From Cellulomonas fimi ATCC 484 (lineage in GTDB: Bacteria; Actinomycetota; Actinomycetes; Actinomycetales; Cellulomonadaceae): a DNA stretch of 64,000 nt. The notes below the pieces were generated by a model, which did not search any database, was not told the origin of the DNA, and was given only the letters and a program-made list of their open reading frames with translations. The stretch lies in the NCBI RefSeq assembly GCF_000212695.1, contig NC_015514.1:310001-374000 (forward strand). The letters run 5' to 3'. The translations under genes were made by a program, and so were the position numbers. Positions 27,124 through 35,680 of this stretch are shown one piece after another; the first letter of the stretch is position 1, and each line of letters starts with the position of its first letter.

Positions 27124-27902
27124 CCTTCGTGGGCCAGGGTGCCGTCGCGGCGCACCCGCGTGACGAGCCGGGCGAAGACGAGGATCGCGGCGCCGAGCCA
27201 CGCGGCGCCCACGGCGGCCTCGAGCCCGACCCGCCCGAGGTCGAGCGCGCCGGTGGTGACGAGCGTGCGGACGGCGGCGAGGCCGTGCGTCATGGGGAGC
27301 GCGTTCGCGGCGACCGAGAGACCGTCGGGCCAGAAGGCGACCGGCACGTTGACCCCGGCGAAGAGCATCAGCGTGAGCATCGCGAGGTTCGCGACGACGG
27401 AGCGCAGATGGGGGCGGGCGAGGACGACCGCGCCGAGCAGGAGGCCGAACCAGAACACCGACAGGAGGCTGACGAGGAGCACGGGGACCGCGACGAGGAC
27501 GGTCGTCGGTCGGACCGGGAGGCCGAACACGGCCGGCGCGACGAGCAGGCTGAGCGTCGCGAGCACGAGACCCTCCAGCACCCACTGGGCGCTGCGCCCG
27601 GCGAACACGACGAACGGCGACGAGGGTGAGGCCACGAGCAGCGGCAGGGTGCCGAGGCGGCGCTCCCACACCGTCGACGCGACGACGAAGAGCACGGTGG
27701 ACGCGCCGACGAGGACCGAGTGGCCGACGACGAGGTACTCGACCTTGCCCTCGCCGACCACCAGGCCGATGCTCGCGAAGAACACGACCTGGCACAGGAC
27801 GCGCAGGAGCCAGCCGAAGACCCAGGTGCGGACGTCGTGGATCGCCCGCGCGTCGGCGAGGCCGATCAGGAACGACCACCGCAGGGTGTGCAGGAGGGTC
27901 AT
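27120..27902 (-). CDS. ABC-2 transporter permease (first)
   Basis: A 260-residue membrane protein with about six transmembrane helices (FGWLLRVLCQVVFFASIGLVV, VLFVVASTVWERRL, LVLATLSLLVAPAVF, LLVSLLSVFWFGLLLGAVVL, LAMLTLMLFAGVNVPVAFW, AAWLGAAILVFARL). The MLFAGVNVPVAFWPDGL segment is typical of ABC-2 drug/polysaccharide exporters. It is translationally coupled to both neighbours and should pair with the second permease and the ATPase as a heterodimeric exporter for the locus product. Confidence 0.85.
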   Translation of the reverse strand: MTLLHTLRWSFLIGLADARAIHDVRTWVFGWLLRVLCQVVFFASIGLVVGEGKVEYLVVGHSVLVGASTVLFVVASTVWERRLGTLPLLVASPSSPFVVFAGRSAQWVLEGLVLATLSLLVAPAVFGLPVRPTTVLVAVPVLLVSLLSVFWFGLLLGAVVLARPHLRSVVANLAMLTLMLFAGVNVPVAFWPDGLSVAANALPMTHGLAAVRTLVTTGALDLGRVGLEAAVGAAWLGAAILVFARLVTRVRRDGTLAHEG

Positions 27903-28669
27903 GCGAACGTCAGCCTCCCGTGCCGGCGTCCGGAGAGCAGCACCCGCTCGACCAGGAGGTACCCCGCGCCCGCGGTGACGACGGACAGCAGGCCGAGGTA
28001 GACGATCGGCGCCCAGGAGTCGTCCGCCGTCGTGGCGGTGACGCTCGCCCGCAGCGCGTCGGCGCTCCAGCGCAGGAAGACGACGCGGGAGACCGGCTCG
28101 ACCCACGCGGGCAGCAGCGCGACGGGGACGACGACGCCGCTCAGCACGAAGAGGGGGTACGGCAGCGCGTTCTGGTAGGTGCGGGCGGACCGGACGGCGA
28201 CGAACAGCGCGGCGGCGAGGAGCGACGTGGCCGCGGTGGCCGCCGTCGTGCCCAGCGTCGCGGCCGCGAACCGGACCGGGTCGTGCACGGTGACGACGAC
28301 GCCGAACACGAGCCGGGCGGTGGCCAGGCACTCGACGAACGCGACCAGGCTCACCGCGGTGACGGTCAGCACGCGGCCGACGAGGACCCAGGCGAACGGT
28401 GCCGGGGTCGCGGTCGCCGCTTCGAGCACGCCGGTCTCGCGGTCGGTCGTGACGATCTCGCCACCCACGAACAGGCCCATCTGGACGAGTGCCATGAGCA
28501 CGGGGGCGAGGACGACCATCGCCATGAGGCCGGTGCGGCCGCTGTCGGCGAAGACCGACAGGATCGCGACGGTGACGAACGGCGAGGTGAACAGCAGGAG
28601 CAGCGTCTCGGGGTTGCGGCGGACGAGCAGGCCCTGGAGCCGCGCCCCCGCCCAGACGCTACCCAGCAC
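27899..28669 (-). CDS. ABC-2 transporter permease (second)
   Basis: A 256-residue membrane protein with six predicted helices; LFTSPFVTVAILSVFADSG and LFVLSGVVVPVALLPAWVEPVSRVVFLRWSADALR are typical ABC-2 permease segments. It begins with a GTG overlapping the ATPase stop by 11 bp and ends overlapping the next permease by 4 bp. Partner of the ATPase at 28659 and the permease at 27120. Confidence 0.85.
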   Translation of the reverse strand: MLGSVWAGARLQGLLVRRNPETLLLLFTSPFVTVAILSVFADSGRTGLMAMVVLAPVLMALVQMGLFVGGEIVTTDRETGVLEAATATPAPFAWVLVGRVLTVTAVSLVAFVECLATARLVFGVVVTVHDPVRFAAATLGTTAATAATSLLAAALFVAVRSARTYQNALPYPLFVLSGVVVPVALLPAWVEPVSRVVFLRWSADALRASVTATTADDSWAPIVYLGLLSVVTAGAGYLLVERVLLSGRRHGRLTFA

Positions 28670-29609
28670 GGGTCGCCGCCTTCTGTGAGAGCTGGAGGTA
28701 GACCTCGTGGATCTGCGGCGGCCGGATCCCCGCCGGGGTCACTCCCTCGCGCCCGAGCCGGGTGATCACGTCCTCGGCTGCTGCGCGGTCGCTCGTCACG
28801 ATCGTGGCACCCGCACGGCCCGCGGTGACCCGGACGATGCGCGGGTCGGCCTCGAGGTGCGCAGCGAGCCCCGGGGGCAGCGGGCCGCTCTCGACGAAGC
28901 AGGCGTCGCCGACGGCGTCCGCGAACCGCTCGACGGGTGACGAGTGCAGGACGCGGCCTGCGTCGATGAACGTGAGCTCGTCGCACACGGCCTCGGCCTC
29001 GGCGAGGTCGTGCGTCGTGAGCAGGATGGTCTTGCCCTCGGCGCGCAGGTCGCGCACGAAGTCGCGGAACTCGAGCGCGGCGACGGGATCCATCCCGTTG
29101 GTCGGCTCGTCGAGGAGCAGCACGGGCGGGTCGGCGACGAGGCCGCGCGCGAGGTGGACGCGCTGCTTCATCCCGCGGGAGAAGCGTTCGACCGGCTCGT
29201 CCTCGCGCCCCTCGAGGCCGAACCGGACCAGGAGCGACGCGGTGCGGTCGCGGAGTCGTGCGCCCCGCAGGCCGTGCAGCGACCCCCAGTAGGAGACGTT
29301 CTGCCGTGCGCTGAGGCGGCCGTAGAGGCCCCGGTCGCCGCCGAACACGATCGAGACGCGCTGCCGCACCCGACGTGTCTCGCGCACGACGTCGAACCCG
29401 GCGACGGTTGCCGTGCCGCTGGTCGGGAGCAGCACGGTCGACAGGATCCGGCACAGGGTCGTCTTGCCGGCACCGTTGCGGCCGAGGAGCCCGTGGACGG
29501 TGCCGGCACCGATCGTGAGGTCGAGCGGGTGGAGCGCGAGGACGGCGCTGCCGTCACGGCTCCGGTAGGTCCGCTCGAGAGCATCGGTCCTGATCATGGC
29601 GTCGGGCAC
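28659..29609 (-). CDS. ABC transporter ATP-binding protein (locus exporter)
   Basis: A 316-residue DrrA/NodI-like ATPase. Motifs: Walker A LLGRNGAGKTTL, Q-loop-region VSIVFGGDRGLYG, signature ERFSRGMKQRVHLARGL, Walker B PVLLLDEPTNGMDP and H-loop LLTTHDLAEAEAVCD, followed by the ~80-residue C-terminal extension seen in drug-exporter ATPases. The frame opens with GTG at 29609 (AAGG upstream); an ATG at 29597 is an alternative. It is the first gene of the leftward operon, divergent from the methyltransferase operon. Export of an antibiotic-like product, or self-resistance, is the likely role. Confidence 0.92.
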   Translation of the reverse strand: MPDAMIRTDALERTYRSRDGSAVLALHPLDLTIGAGTVHGLLGRNGAGKTTLCRILSTVLLPTSGTATVAGFDVVRETRRVRQRVSIVFGGDRGLYGRLSARQNVSYWGSLHGLRGARLRDRTASLLVRFGLEGREDEPVERFSRGMKQRVHLARGLVADPPVLLLDEPTNGMDPVAALEFRDFVRDLRAEGKTILLTTHDLAEAEAVCDELTFIDAGRVLHSSPVERFADAVGDACFVESGPLPPGLAAHLEADPRIVRVTAGRAGATIVTSDRAAAEDVITRLGREGVTPAGIRPPQIHEVYLQLSQKAATRAG

Positions 29610-29659
29610 CCGGCGGACCTTAGCACCGGCAACGCGTCCGAGTCATTCGCTGCGCAGAC

Positions 29660-29687
29660 TTGACTGACTGCCATCCATGACTATGGT
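29660..29687 (+). promoter_or_regulatory. Promoter of the rightward biosynthetic operon
   Basis: TTGACT (29660-29665) and TATGGT (29682-29687) are separated by 16 bp in an unusually AT-rich 90-bp stretch between the divergent operons. GGAGGG (29713-29718) and the ATG at 29727 follow. CCAT and ATGG arms around the -10 region could be an operator. No regulator gene is present in the locus. Confidence 0.6.
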
Positions 29688-29726
29688 TCGACGTCTTGAA
29701 TGTCCGTTTACCGGAGGGTGCTCTGC

Positions 29727-30497
29727 ATGCCGTCCCCCGTGCTGACCTCTGTCGACGTCCGTCCGCTCACCGACCCCTTCGCCGCCGCGCTGCGCACCGT
29801 CATCACGCGCGACGGCATCCCCGCCGACCCCGCGCTGGTCGACGCCGTGACGCGCGCGGTCGTCGAGGACGGGTTCACCTCGCCCGAGGCGCGGCGGATC
29901 CTGCGCACCAGCGGCGTGCGCGACGGATGGAACCAGCGCTTCGCCGAGGTTCGCTCCCGGCAGGTCGCGGCCTGGGTGGCGCCCGCCCTCGCCGGGCACC
30001 GGCGCGTCGTCGACCTGCTCGCGGGGGACTGCCGCGTCACCCGCGAGCTCGCCGCGCGTCTCGACGACGCCGAGCTGCTCGCGGTCGAGTGGCCCGAGCA
30101 CTACGACGACGTCGTGGCCGACCCGTCGTTCCGGTTCGTGCCCTGGGACGGTGGGACGCCGCCGTCCGCCGACGCGGTGCTGCTCGGCGCCGTGCTGCAC
30201 CACGAGAACGACCCGGCCCCCCTCGTGGCGGCCGCCGTCGCCACGGGCGCCCGGACGTTCGTCGTCGTGGAGAACTGCGTCGACGACACGTGGTCGTCCG
30301 ACCTGCACCTCGCGCTGGACCTGTTCTTCAACCAGACGCTCAACGAGTTCGGCAGCGACTGCGTGCGCCAGCACCGCACGCGCGACGAGTGGGTGGAGTA
30401 CCTCGAGCCGTTCGGGCGACTGCGCCACTTCGACGAGCTCCACGACGTCGCGGGGCTGCCGTTCCCGTACCAGCTGATGGTGTTCACCCGTGACTGA
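29727..30497 (+). CDS. SAM-dependent methyltransferase (class I)
   Basis: A 256-residue protein. The N-terminal ~70 residues are helical; the Rossmann core starts at HRRVVDLLAGDCRVTRELAARL (a modified glycine-rich motif I), with ELLAVEWPEHYDDVV as the ribose-binding acid strand and ADAVLLGAVLHHENDP as motif IV. It is related to type 11/25 methyltransferases; the acceptor is unknown. The ATG at 29727 is favoured by GGAGGG 9-14 bp upstream; an in-frame ATG at 29700 lacks one. First gene of the rightward operon; its stop overlaps the next gene by 8 bp. Confidence 0.82.
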   Translation: MPSPVLTSVDVRPLTDPFAAALRTVITRDGIPADPALVDAVTRAVVEDGFTSPEARRILRTSGVRDGWNQRFAEVRSRQVAAWVAPALAGHRRVVDLLAGDCRVTRELAARLDDAELLAVEWPEHYDDVVADPSFRFVPWDGGTPPSADAVLLGAVLHHENDPAPLVAAAVATGARTFVVVENCVDDTWSSDLHLALDLFFNQTLNEFGSDCVRQHRTRDEWVEYLEPFGRLRHFDELHDVAGLPFPYQLMVFTRD

Positions 30498-31359
30498 CGC
30501 CTGGCTGGGGCTCGTCTCGAGCGGCGAGTCCGTCCCCCGTGCGGTCGCCGCGCACCTGGCCGAGACCACGATCGTCCGCTCGGAGTACCTGTACCGCGCG
30601 GCGGGTGCGGCCCCGCAGACGCCCCGCGGTGCGCAGGCCGTCCGGACGCACCTGCGGCGCGCGGCGGCCCAGGTGCCCGGGCCCCTGTGGTACCGGACGA
30701 GCGACTTCGAGGAGCGCGAGATCGCGACGCTCGACGGGCACGGCCCGGTGGAGCTCGTCGAGAACCCGATCCTGAGCCGGCGCGGGGCACGGCGCGCGCT
30801 CGCGTTCCCCGACGAGTACCTGGCCGAGCTGGTGACCGTCGACGCGCTCTCCGACGAGCTGCCCGACCTCCGGGTCCTCGTGTCGTACGTCGGTGACGCC
30901 GACGAGTTCCGGCGCCTGCGCGACCTCGCCGCACAGGCCGGCGTCATCCGTCCGACGGGCTGCATGATCGAGACCCCGGCCGCGCTGGAGTCCGCCCACG
31001 AGATCGTGTCGCTCGGGGCCGAGCGGCTCGTCGTCGGGCTGCAGGACCTCGCGATGAACTTCCTCGGGGCGCACCGGGGGAGCGTCGCGCACGACCGCAC
31101 GCACCCCGGCCTCATGCGCCGCGTGCACGACCTGCTCGCCTCGAGCCCTGTCCCCGTCGTGGTCGCCAACCCGGCCTCGCCGCGGCATGCCGCGGAGCTG
31201 CGCGACGCCGGAGCCGCGCGCGTCGCCGTGACGTACGCCGACCTCGCCCACGGGTACGGCGTCCCCGCGGACGCGCTGGTCGACCGGCACCTGGTGCGCC
31301 AGCTGTCGTCGCGGACGTCCGCCGAGCTCTCCCGACTGGCCACGGCCCGTGCTCGCTGA
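30490..31359 (+). CDS. Stand-alone PEP-utilising-enzyme TIM-barrel protein (copy B)
   Basis: A 289-residue divergent homologue of the barrel protein at 26215. Motifs align in order: TTIVRSEYLYR (Arg30, Glu32), WYRTSDF (Arg69), ENPILSRRGARR, VLVSYVGDADE, GCMIETPAAL (Glu161) and VVGLQDLAMN (Asp176). The Mg/PEP-binding acids persist, while the Asn of GTNDL is Gln and the catalytic Cys region reads VVANPAS. It is more diverged than copy A, so the two may form a heteromer or do successive steps. It starts with a GTG inside the methyltransferase gene end and ends overlapping the PLP gene by 11 bp. Confidence 0.78.
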   Translation: MTDAWLGLVSSGESVPRAVAAHLAETTIVRSEYLYRAAGAAPQTPRGAQAVRTHLRRAAAQVPGPLWYRTSDFEEREIATLDGHGPVELVENPILSRRGARRALAFPDEYLAELVTVDALSDELPDLRVLVSYVGDADEFRRLRDLAAQAGVIRPTGCMIETPAALESAHEIVSLGAERLVVGLQDLAMNFLGAHRGSVAHDRTHPGLMRRVHDLLASSPVPVVVANPASPRHAAELRDAGAARVAVTYADLAHGYGVPADALVDRHLVRQLSSRTSAELSRLATARAR

Positions 31360-32644
31360 GTTCGTGCGCCGGCACCTGCGCTCGCTGGAGCCGGTCGCAG
31401 GCCCGGGCGACGCCGCCCGCGCCGCGCGGGTCGACTACCTGCTCGCGGTCGCGGACCGCACGGGGCCGACCGAGCTGCTGTCGGCGTACGAGAGCATCGT
31501 CCACGACCGGGCGGCGGCGCACGCGGGGCTCGACGGCGTCGCGTCGGGGTACGCGTCCATGGCAGAGCTGTGGGACGACGTCGCCCGGCAGGAGGTCGGC
31601 ACGAGCGACCGGATCCTGTGGGACAGCTACCTCAACGGGCACCGGGTGCGCGTCGAGAGGGCGCTCGCGTCAGCCACCGGTGCGGACACCCTCCTGCTGA
31701 CGGTCAGCGGCATGTCGGCGATCGACGCGGTGCTCACGTCGGCCCTGGTCCCGGCGGGCGCGACGGTGGCGGTGAGCGACGGTGCGTACTTCGAGTCGGC
31801 GACCTACCTCGACGCGCAGCGTCGCGCCGGACGGGTGAGCGTCGCGACGTTCGACCCGACGTCGACCGCCTCGGTGGGACGTGCGCTCGCGCGCGCGGAC
31901 GTGCTGCTGCTCGAACCGGCCGACAACGCGTTCCCGGTCCGCGAGCTCGACCTGGCCGCGACCGCCGCGGTCGTGCGGCGCGTGCGCCCCGACGTGCTGG
32001 TCGTCGTCGACACCTCCCTGTTCGGGCCGGCGATCCCGCTGTCGCGTCTCACCGGGCTCTTCGACCGGGTGGTCGCGGTGCAGAGCGGCAGCAAGTACCT
32101 GACGACCCGGGTGAGCGCGGGCGTCGTCGCGGCCGACGCGCAGCTGGGACCCGTGCTGCGCGAGCGCGTGCGGCAGACCGGCATCGGGCTGCCGGAGGCC
32201 GCCGTCCGGCTGCTCGTGCCCGGCGAGCTCGCGTCCGCACGCGAGCGGTTCGACGTGCAGGCGCGCGGCGCTCAGGTGCTGGCCCGAGCGGTGGACCCCC
32301 GCGACTGGGTCTCGTGCCGCCAGCCGCAGGTCCGCCTCGGCGACGAGGTCGTCCGCGCTCCCGTGCTCTTCCTGGAGCCGGCCCCGCACACCACGCCCCA
32401 CGTCGCCGCGATCACGGACCGATGGGTCCGGCTCGCGGCGGACGACGGGGGCGCGCTCCAGGTGCGTGCCGGGTTCGGCTGGGCGCTCACCACCTGTCGC
32501 GCGTACGGCGCGGACCAGCTCAACCGTCCCGAGGGGCGCAGCTACGTCCGCGTGTCCGTCGGCCTCGAGCCGGCAGCCGATCTCGTCCGCCTCGGCGAGC
32601 TGCTCGCGGCCACCACACACGACGTCCTGGAGAGGGCCGCATGA
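31349..32644 (+). CDS. Cys/Met-metabolism PLP-dependent enzyme
   Basis: A 431-residue fold type I PLP enzyme of the cystathionine gamma-synthase/gamma-lyase superfamily. Visible: LLLTVSGMSAIDAVLTSALVPAG near the phosphate-binding turn, VLVVVDTSLFGPAIPLSRL with the cofactor Asp, and the Schiff-base Lys in VAVQSGSKYLTTRVSAGVVAA. The usual SGMSAI and SKYLTxR spacing is kept, but substrate-pocket residues differ from standard enzymes, so gamma-substitution or elimination on a dedicated substrate is likely. It begins with GTG at 31349 and is coupled to the diiron gene by ATGA. Confidence 0.82.
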   Translation: MLAEFVRRHLRSLEPVAGPGDAARAARVDYLLAVADRTGPTELLSAYESIVHDRAAAHAGLDGVASGYASMAELWDDVARQEVGTSDRILWDSYLNGHRVRVERALASATGADTLLLTVSGMSAIDAVLTSALVPAGATVAVSDGAYFESATYLDAQRRAGRVSVATFDPTSTASVGRALARADVLLLEPADNAFPVRELDLAATAAVVRRVRPDVLVVVDTSLFGPAIPLSRLTGLFDRVVAVQSGSKYLTTRVSAGVVAADAQLGPVLRERVRQTGIGLPEAAVRLLVPGELASARERFDVQARGAQVLARAVDPRDWVSCRQPQVRLGDEVVRAPVLFLEPAPHTTPHVAAITDRWVRLAADDGGALQVRAGFGWALTTCRAYGADQLNRPEGRSYVRVSVGLEPAADLVRLGELLAATTHDVLERAA

Positions 32645-33858
32645 CCTACCGACCGCTGCCGCTGCCGCGCGCCCTGCGAGACGGCGTCGAGACGACCACG
32701 GACCTGGCCCGCTCGCGCGTGAGCCTCGCCGTGGCGGTCCAGCACCTGTGGGAGACCGCCGAGCTGCTGAGCGGGGGGCTCCTGGCTGTCGCGCACTACG
32801 AGGGCAAGCTCGCCATGGGGTACCACCTCTTCGTGGTGACGGACGCCCTGCGGGCGCTCGAGCACCGGCTCGACGAGCTGGGGACGTCGAAGACGGTGCG
32901 CCGCCGCGAGCACCGCGCCCTCGTGGACGTCGCAGCCGTGCTCGCCACGCAGGACGGCGACGCCGTGCTGCGCGCGGTCTACCAGGTGCTGCTGCCCCGG
33001 GCCGTCGAGCTGCTGCGTGAGCTGCACGACGCGGGCGGACGCGTCGCCGACGCGCCGACGCACCGGCTGGTCCGTCTGCACCTGCCCGAGCTCGAGGAGG
33101 CGCGGGACTGGGGCCTCGACGCGACGGCGCTCCTGGACACCGGCGCCCCGGCCGCCGCGGTGCCGGACTCCGCGCACGACGGTGCCCGGACACGTCCGGT
33201 ACGGGCACGTCGCGACGAACGGTTCGCCGTGTTCAGCGACACGCGCGACTACCGGGCCGACGCCGCGCACGACGCCGACGCCTCGCCGTACGAGCAGGAC
33301 CGCCTCGAGCTCGTGCGCACCAACCGCGACGAGATCGACGCCATCGAGACGTTCGCGCTCGTCTACTACGACCTGCTCGACGGTGCACCCGTCGACATGC
33401 TGTGGGACCTCGCCCGCACCGCGTGGGACGAGGTGCGGCACTCGCTGCTCGGTCACCAGCTCCTGGAGCGGATCTCCGGTGACCCCTTCGCCTACCCCTG
33501 CAGCATGATCGGCATCGAGGTGCGCTCACGCCTGGGTGGCTGGGACGCCCTCGCGCAGATCAGCCTGTTCGGCGAGCTCAACATCATCGGACCGATGCGT
33601 GCGCTCGCGTACGCCGCACGCGCGCAGGGCGACGAGGTGACGGCGCGCGCGTTCGACTACATCTGCAGCGACGAGTCGCTGCACCTGCGCCGGATCAGGC
33701 GCTGGCTGAAGGAGCAGCACCCCCTCGGCGACCTCGACGAGATCGAGCGCTTCACCAAGCGCCGGGCCGGGGCCCTGCTCGAGGAGCTCGGCGTGATGGG
33801 CGAGGAGTACTTCGTCAACCTCTCCAGCGAGCAGATCTTCGAGCTGCTCGGTGAGTGA
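32641..33858 (+). CDS. Ferritin-like putative diiron protein
   Basis: A 405-residue helical protein. The second half carries a full ferritin-like diiron ligand set: Glu236 (AIETFAL), Glu264 and His267 (DEVRHS), Glu312 (GELNII), and Glu345 with His348 (DESLHLRR). The N-terminal ~170 residues form another helical bundle with scattered Glu/His but no full motif. Proteins with this ligand pattern are oxidases, oxygenases or N-oxygenases; it could hydroxylate or desaturate a pathway intermediate. A named subfamily is not evident. It overlaps both neighbours (4 bp upstream, 8 bp downstream). Confidence 0.8.
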   Translation: MTYRPLPLPRALRDGVETTTDLARSRVSLAVAVQHLWETAELLSGGLLAVAHYEGKLAMGYHLFVVTDALRALEHRLDELGTSKTVRRREHRALVDVAAVLATQDGDAVLRAVYQVLLPRAVELLRELHDAGGRVADAPTHRLVRLHLPELEEARDWGLDATALLDTGAPAAAVPDSAHDGARTRPVRARRDERFAVFSDTRDYRADAAHDADASPYEQDRLELVRTNRDEIDAIETFALVYYDLLDGAPVDMLWDLARTAWDEVRHSLLGHQLLERISGDPFAYPCSMIGIEVRSRLGGWDALAQISLFGELNIIGPMRALAYAARAQGDEVTARAFDYICSDESLHLRRIRRWLKEQHPLGDLDEIERFTKRRAGALLEELGVMGEEYFVNLSSEQIFELLGE

Positions 33859-34861
33859 GCCGCCGGTCTTCCCGCTCGTCGGGTCGACCCCGGTGGTCGA
33901 CCTGACCGGGCTGCTGCCGGACGCCCGGCGCGGCCGTCTGCTCGCCAAGTGCGAGCACCTCAACCCCACCGGGTCGATCAAGGACCGCCCCGTGCGTCGC
34001 ATGCTGCGGGACCTGGGGCCCGCCGGGGCGACGCACACGCTGGTCGAGGCGACCGGCGGCAACACCGGCCTGTCGCTCGCGCTGATGGGCCGCGCGCTCG
34101 GGTACCGGGTCGTGCTGACGATGAGCTCGAAGATGGGCCCGGAGAAGGTGCGGATGCTGCGCGCCGCGGGCGCCGAGGTGGAGATCTGCCCGGTCGAGGC
34201 CGAGCCGGGCAGCGCCGAGCACTTCATCGAGCGTGCCCGGCGTCGGGGTCGGGCACCGGGGTGCCTGTACCTGAACCAGTTCGAGAACGCGTCCAACTGG
34301 CGTGCGCACCACGACGAGACCGGACCCGAGATCGTCGCCGACGTCGGCGGTCGGATCGACTCCTTCGTGTGCGCGGCCGGCACCAGCGGGACCCTCACCG
34401 GCGTCGCACGGTGGCTGCGCCGGTCCTCGCCCGGCACGCGCGTCGTCCTGGCCGACCCGCACGGCAGCGTGCTCGCGCCGGCCGTCGTCGGGCGGTCGGC
34501 GGTCGGCGAGCCGTACCTCGCGGAGGGCATCGGGGGCGACTTCGTGCCGCCGCTGTTCGACCCGTCGCTCGTCGACGAGTCGGTCGTCGTCACCGACGCG
34601 GACGCCCTGCGCTGGCAACGGCGGCTCGTGCGCGCGGGCCTGTTCGTCGGCAGCTCCTCGGGAGTGAACGTCGCTGCGGCGGCGGACCACCTGAGCCGTC
34701 AGCCGCCCGACGACGAGCGGGTCGTCGTGACGCTGCTGTGCGACAGCGGGGACCGCTACGTCTCCACCTGGCTCGACGACGCCTGGACCGCCGAGCACGT
34801 CATCGACCGACGCACCACCGACACGACAGGAGGCCGCCTGTGCAAGGCAGCAGCGCCGTGA
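33851..34861 (+). CDS. Cysteine synthase-like PLP enzyme (beta family)
   Basis: A 336-residue fold type II PLP enzyme. Motifs: KCEHLNPTGSIKDRPVRRML with the Schiff-base Lys, the substrate loop LVEATGGNTGLSLAL, AGTSGTLTGVARWLR for phosphate binding, and GLFVGSSSGVNVAAA near the C terminus. CysK/CysM-like enzymes in biosynthetic loci often make beta-substituted alanines such as 2,3-diaminopropionate precursors (as SbnA does), so a role in building a non-protein amino acid is more likely here than routine cysteine synthesis. It starts with GTG at 33851 within the preceding gene. Confidence 0.88.
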   Translation: MSEPPVFPLVGSTPVVDLTGLLPDARRGRLLAKCEHLNPTGSIKDRPVRRMLRDLGPAGATHTLVEATGGNTGLSLALMGRALGYRVVLTMSSKMGPEKVRMLRAAGAEVEICPVEAEPGSAEHFIERARRRGRAPGCLYLNQFENASNWRAHHDETGPEIVADVGGRIDSFVCAAGTSGTLTGVARWLRRSSPGTRVVLADPHGSVLAPAVVGRSAVGEPYLAEGIGGDFVPPLFDPSLVDESVVVTDADALRWQRRLVRAGLFVGSSSGVNVAAAADHLSRQPPDDERVVVTLLCDSGDRYVSTWLDDAWTAEHVIDRRTTDTTGGRLCKAAAP

Positions 34862-35490
34862 CCCCTCAGATCGCGGAGTACCTGGACGGCCTGGTGCACG
34901 AGCCACCGCACCTCGCCGCGGTCGGCGCGTGGATCGAGGAGAACGAGGAGCCCATCCACATCTCGCCGGCCCAGGGTGCGGCGCTGCGTGCGCTCGTCGC
35001 CGCGACGGGCGCGCGACGCGTGCTCGAGATCGGCACGCACGTCGGGTACTCGGCGCTGTGGATCGCCGAGGCGCTCGCTCCGGCCGGGGGACGTCTCGTC
35101 TCGCTGGAGGTCGACCCGCGTCGGGCGCAGACCGCGAGGACGCACCTCGCCGCGAGCCCGTGGGGGGCGGCCGTCACGGTCGTCACGTGCGACGCGCGCG
35201 ACTGGCTCGCGACGAGCGACGACGAGTTCGACCTGGTGTTCCTCGACGCGGAGAAGATCCTCTACCTCGACCTGTTCCGTGCCGCCTGGGACCGGCTGCG
35301 CACCGGCGGGTCGCTCGTCGCCGACAACACGCTGCACAAGGGCCGCGTCGTCGCGCCGGTGAAGGACAGCACCCGGGCGATCGCCGCCCTCAACGTCCTC
35401 GCGACGTCCGGCTCCGTCGGCCACGGGACGGTCCTGCCGCTCGGCGACGGGCTGACGCTCGTCGTGAAGACGGCCGACACCCTCCCCTAG
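34840..35490 (+). CDS. O-methyltransferase (class I, family 3 type)
   Basis: A 216-residue protein related to caffeoyl-CoA/catechol-type O-methyltransferases. ISPAQGAALRALV leads into motif I VLEIGTHVGYSALWIAEAL, the acid strand GRLVSLEVDPRRA, and FDLVFLDAEKILYLDLFRAAWDRLRTGGSLVADNTLHKGRV with the metal-binding Asp residues. The GTG at 34840 has AGGAGG 7 bp upstream and lies inside the cysteine synthase-like gene (22-bp overlap). It methylates a hydroxyl, or possibly an amine or acid, of a pathway intermediate. Confidence 0.88.
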   Translation: MQGSSAVTPQIAEYLDGLVHEPPHLAAVGAWIEENEEPIHISPAQGAALRALVAATGARRVLEIGTHVGYSALWIAEALAPAGGRLVSLEVDPRRAQTARTHLAASPWGAAVTVVTCDARDWLATSDDEFDLVFLDAEKILYLDLFRAAWDRLRTGGSLVADNTLHKGRVVAPVKDSTRAIAALNVLATSGSVGHGTVLPLGDGLTLVVKTADTLP

Positions 35491-35620
35491 GACTTCGTCG
35501 CGGCCCGGACCTCGCGCACCCGAGGGCCGGCGCCGGCGGCTCGAGAGGTGGACGCGCAGCGGCCCCGCCGCACGCCGTCTCCGCCACGCCATGTCCCCGA
35601 GCACCCGGGAGGAGGTCACC

Positions 35621-35674
35621 ATGCAGATCCAGTTCCGTCCGAAGGTCGTGAAGCGCGACACCAAGCGCAAGTGA
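35621..35674 (+). CDS. 17-residue basic peptide ORF (precursor or leader peptide)
   Basis: MQIQFRPKVVKRDTKRK has seven Lys/Arg among 17 residues and no Cys or Ser. The start has an excellent Shine-Dalgarno sequence, GGGAGGAGG, 6-7 nt upstream. An in-frame ATG at 35591 would add ten residues but has no ribosome-binding site. The ORF lies 130 bp after the O-methyltransferase gene and only 6 bp before a 13-bp hairpin, with a GNAT and a nucleotidyltransferase gene beyond. It may be a peptide scaffold or precursor modified by the locus, or a leader peptide whose translation controls the hairpin and the GNAT operon. Neither is proven. Confidence 0.5.
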   Translation: MQIQFRPKVVKRDTKRK

Positions 35675-35680
35675 GTCCGG

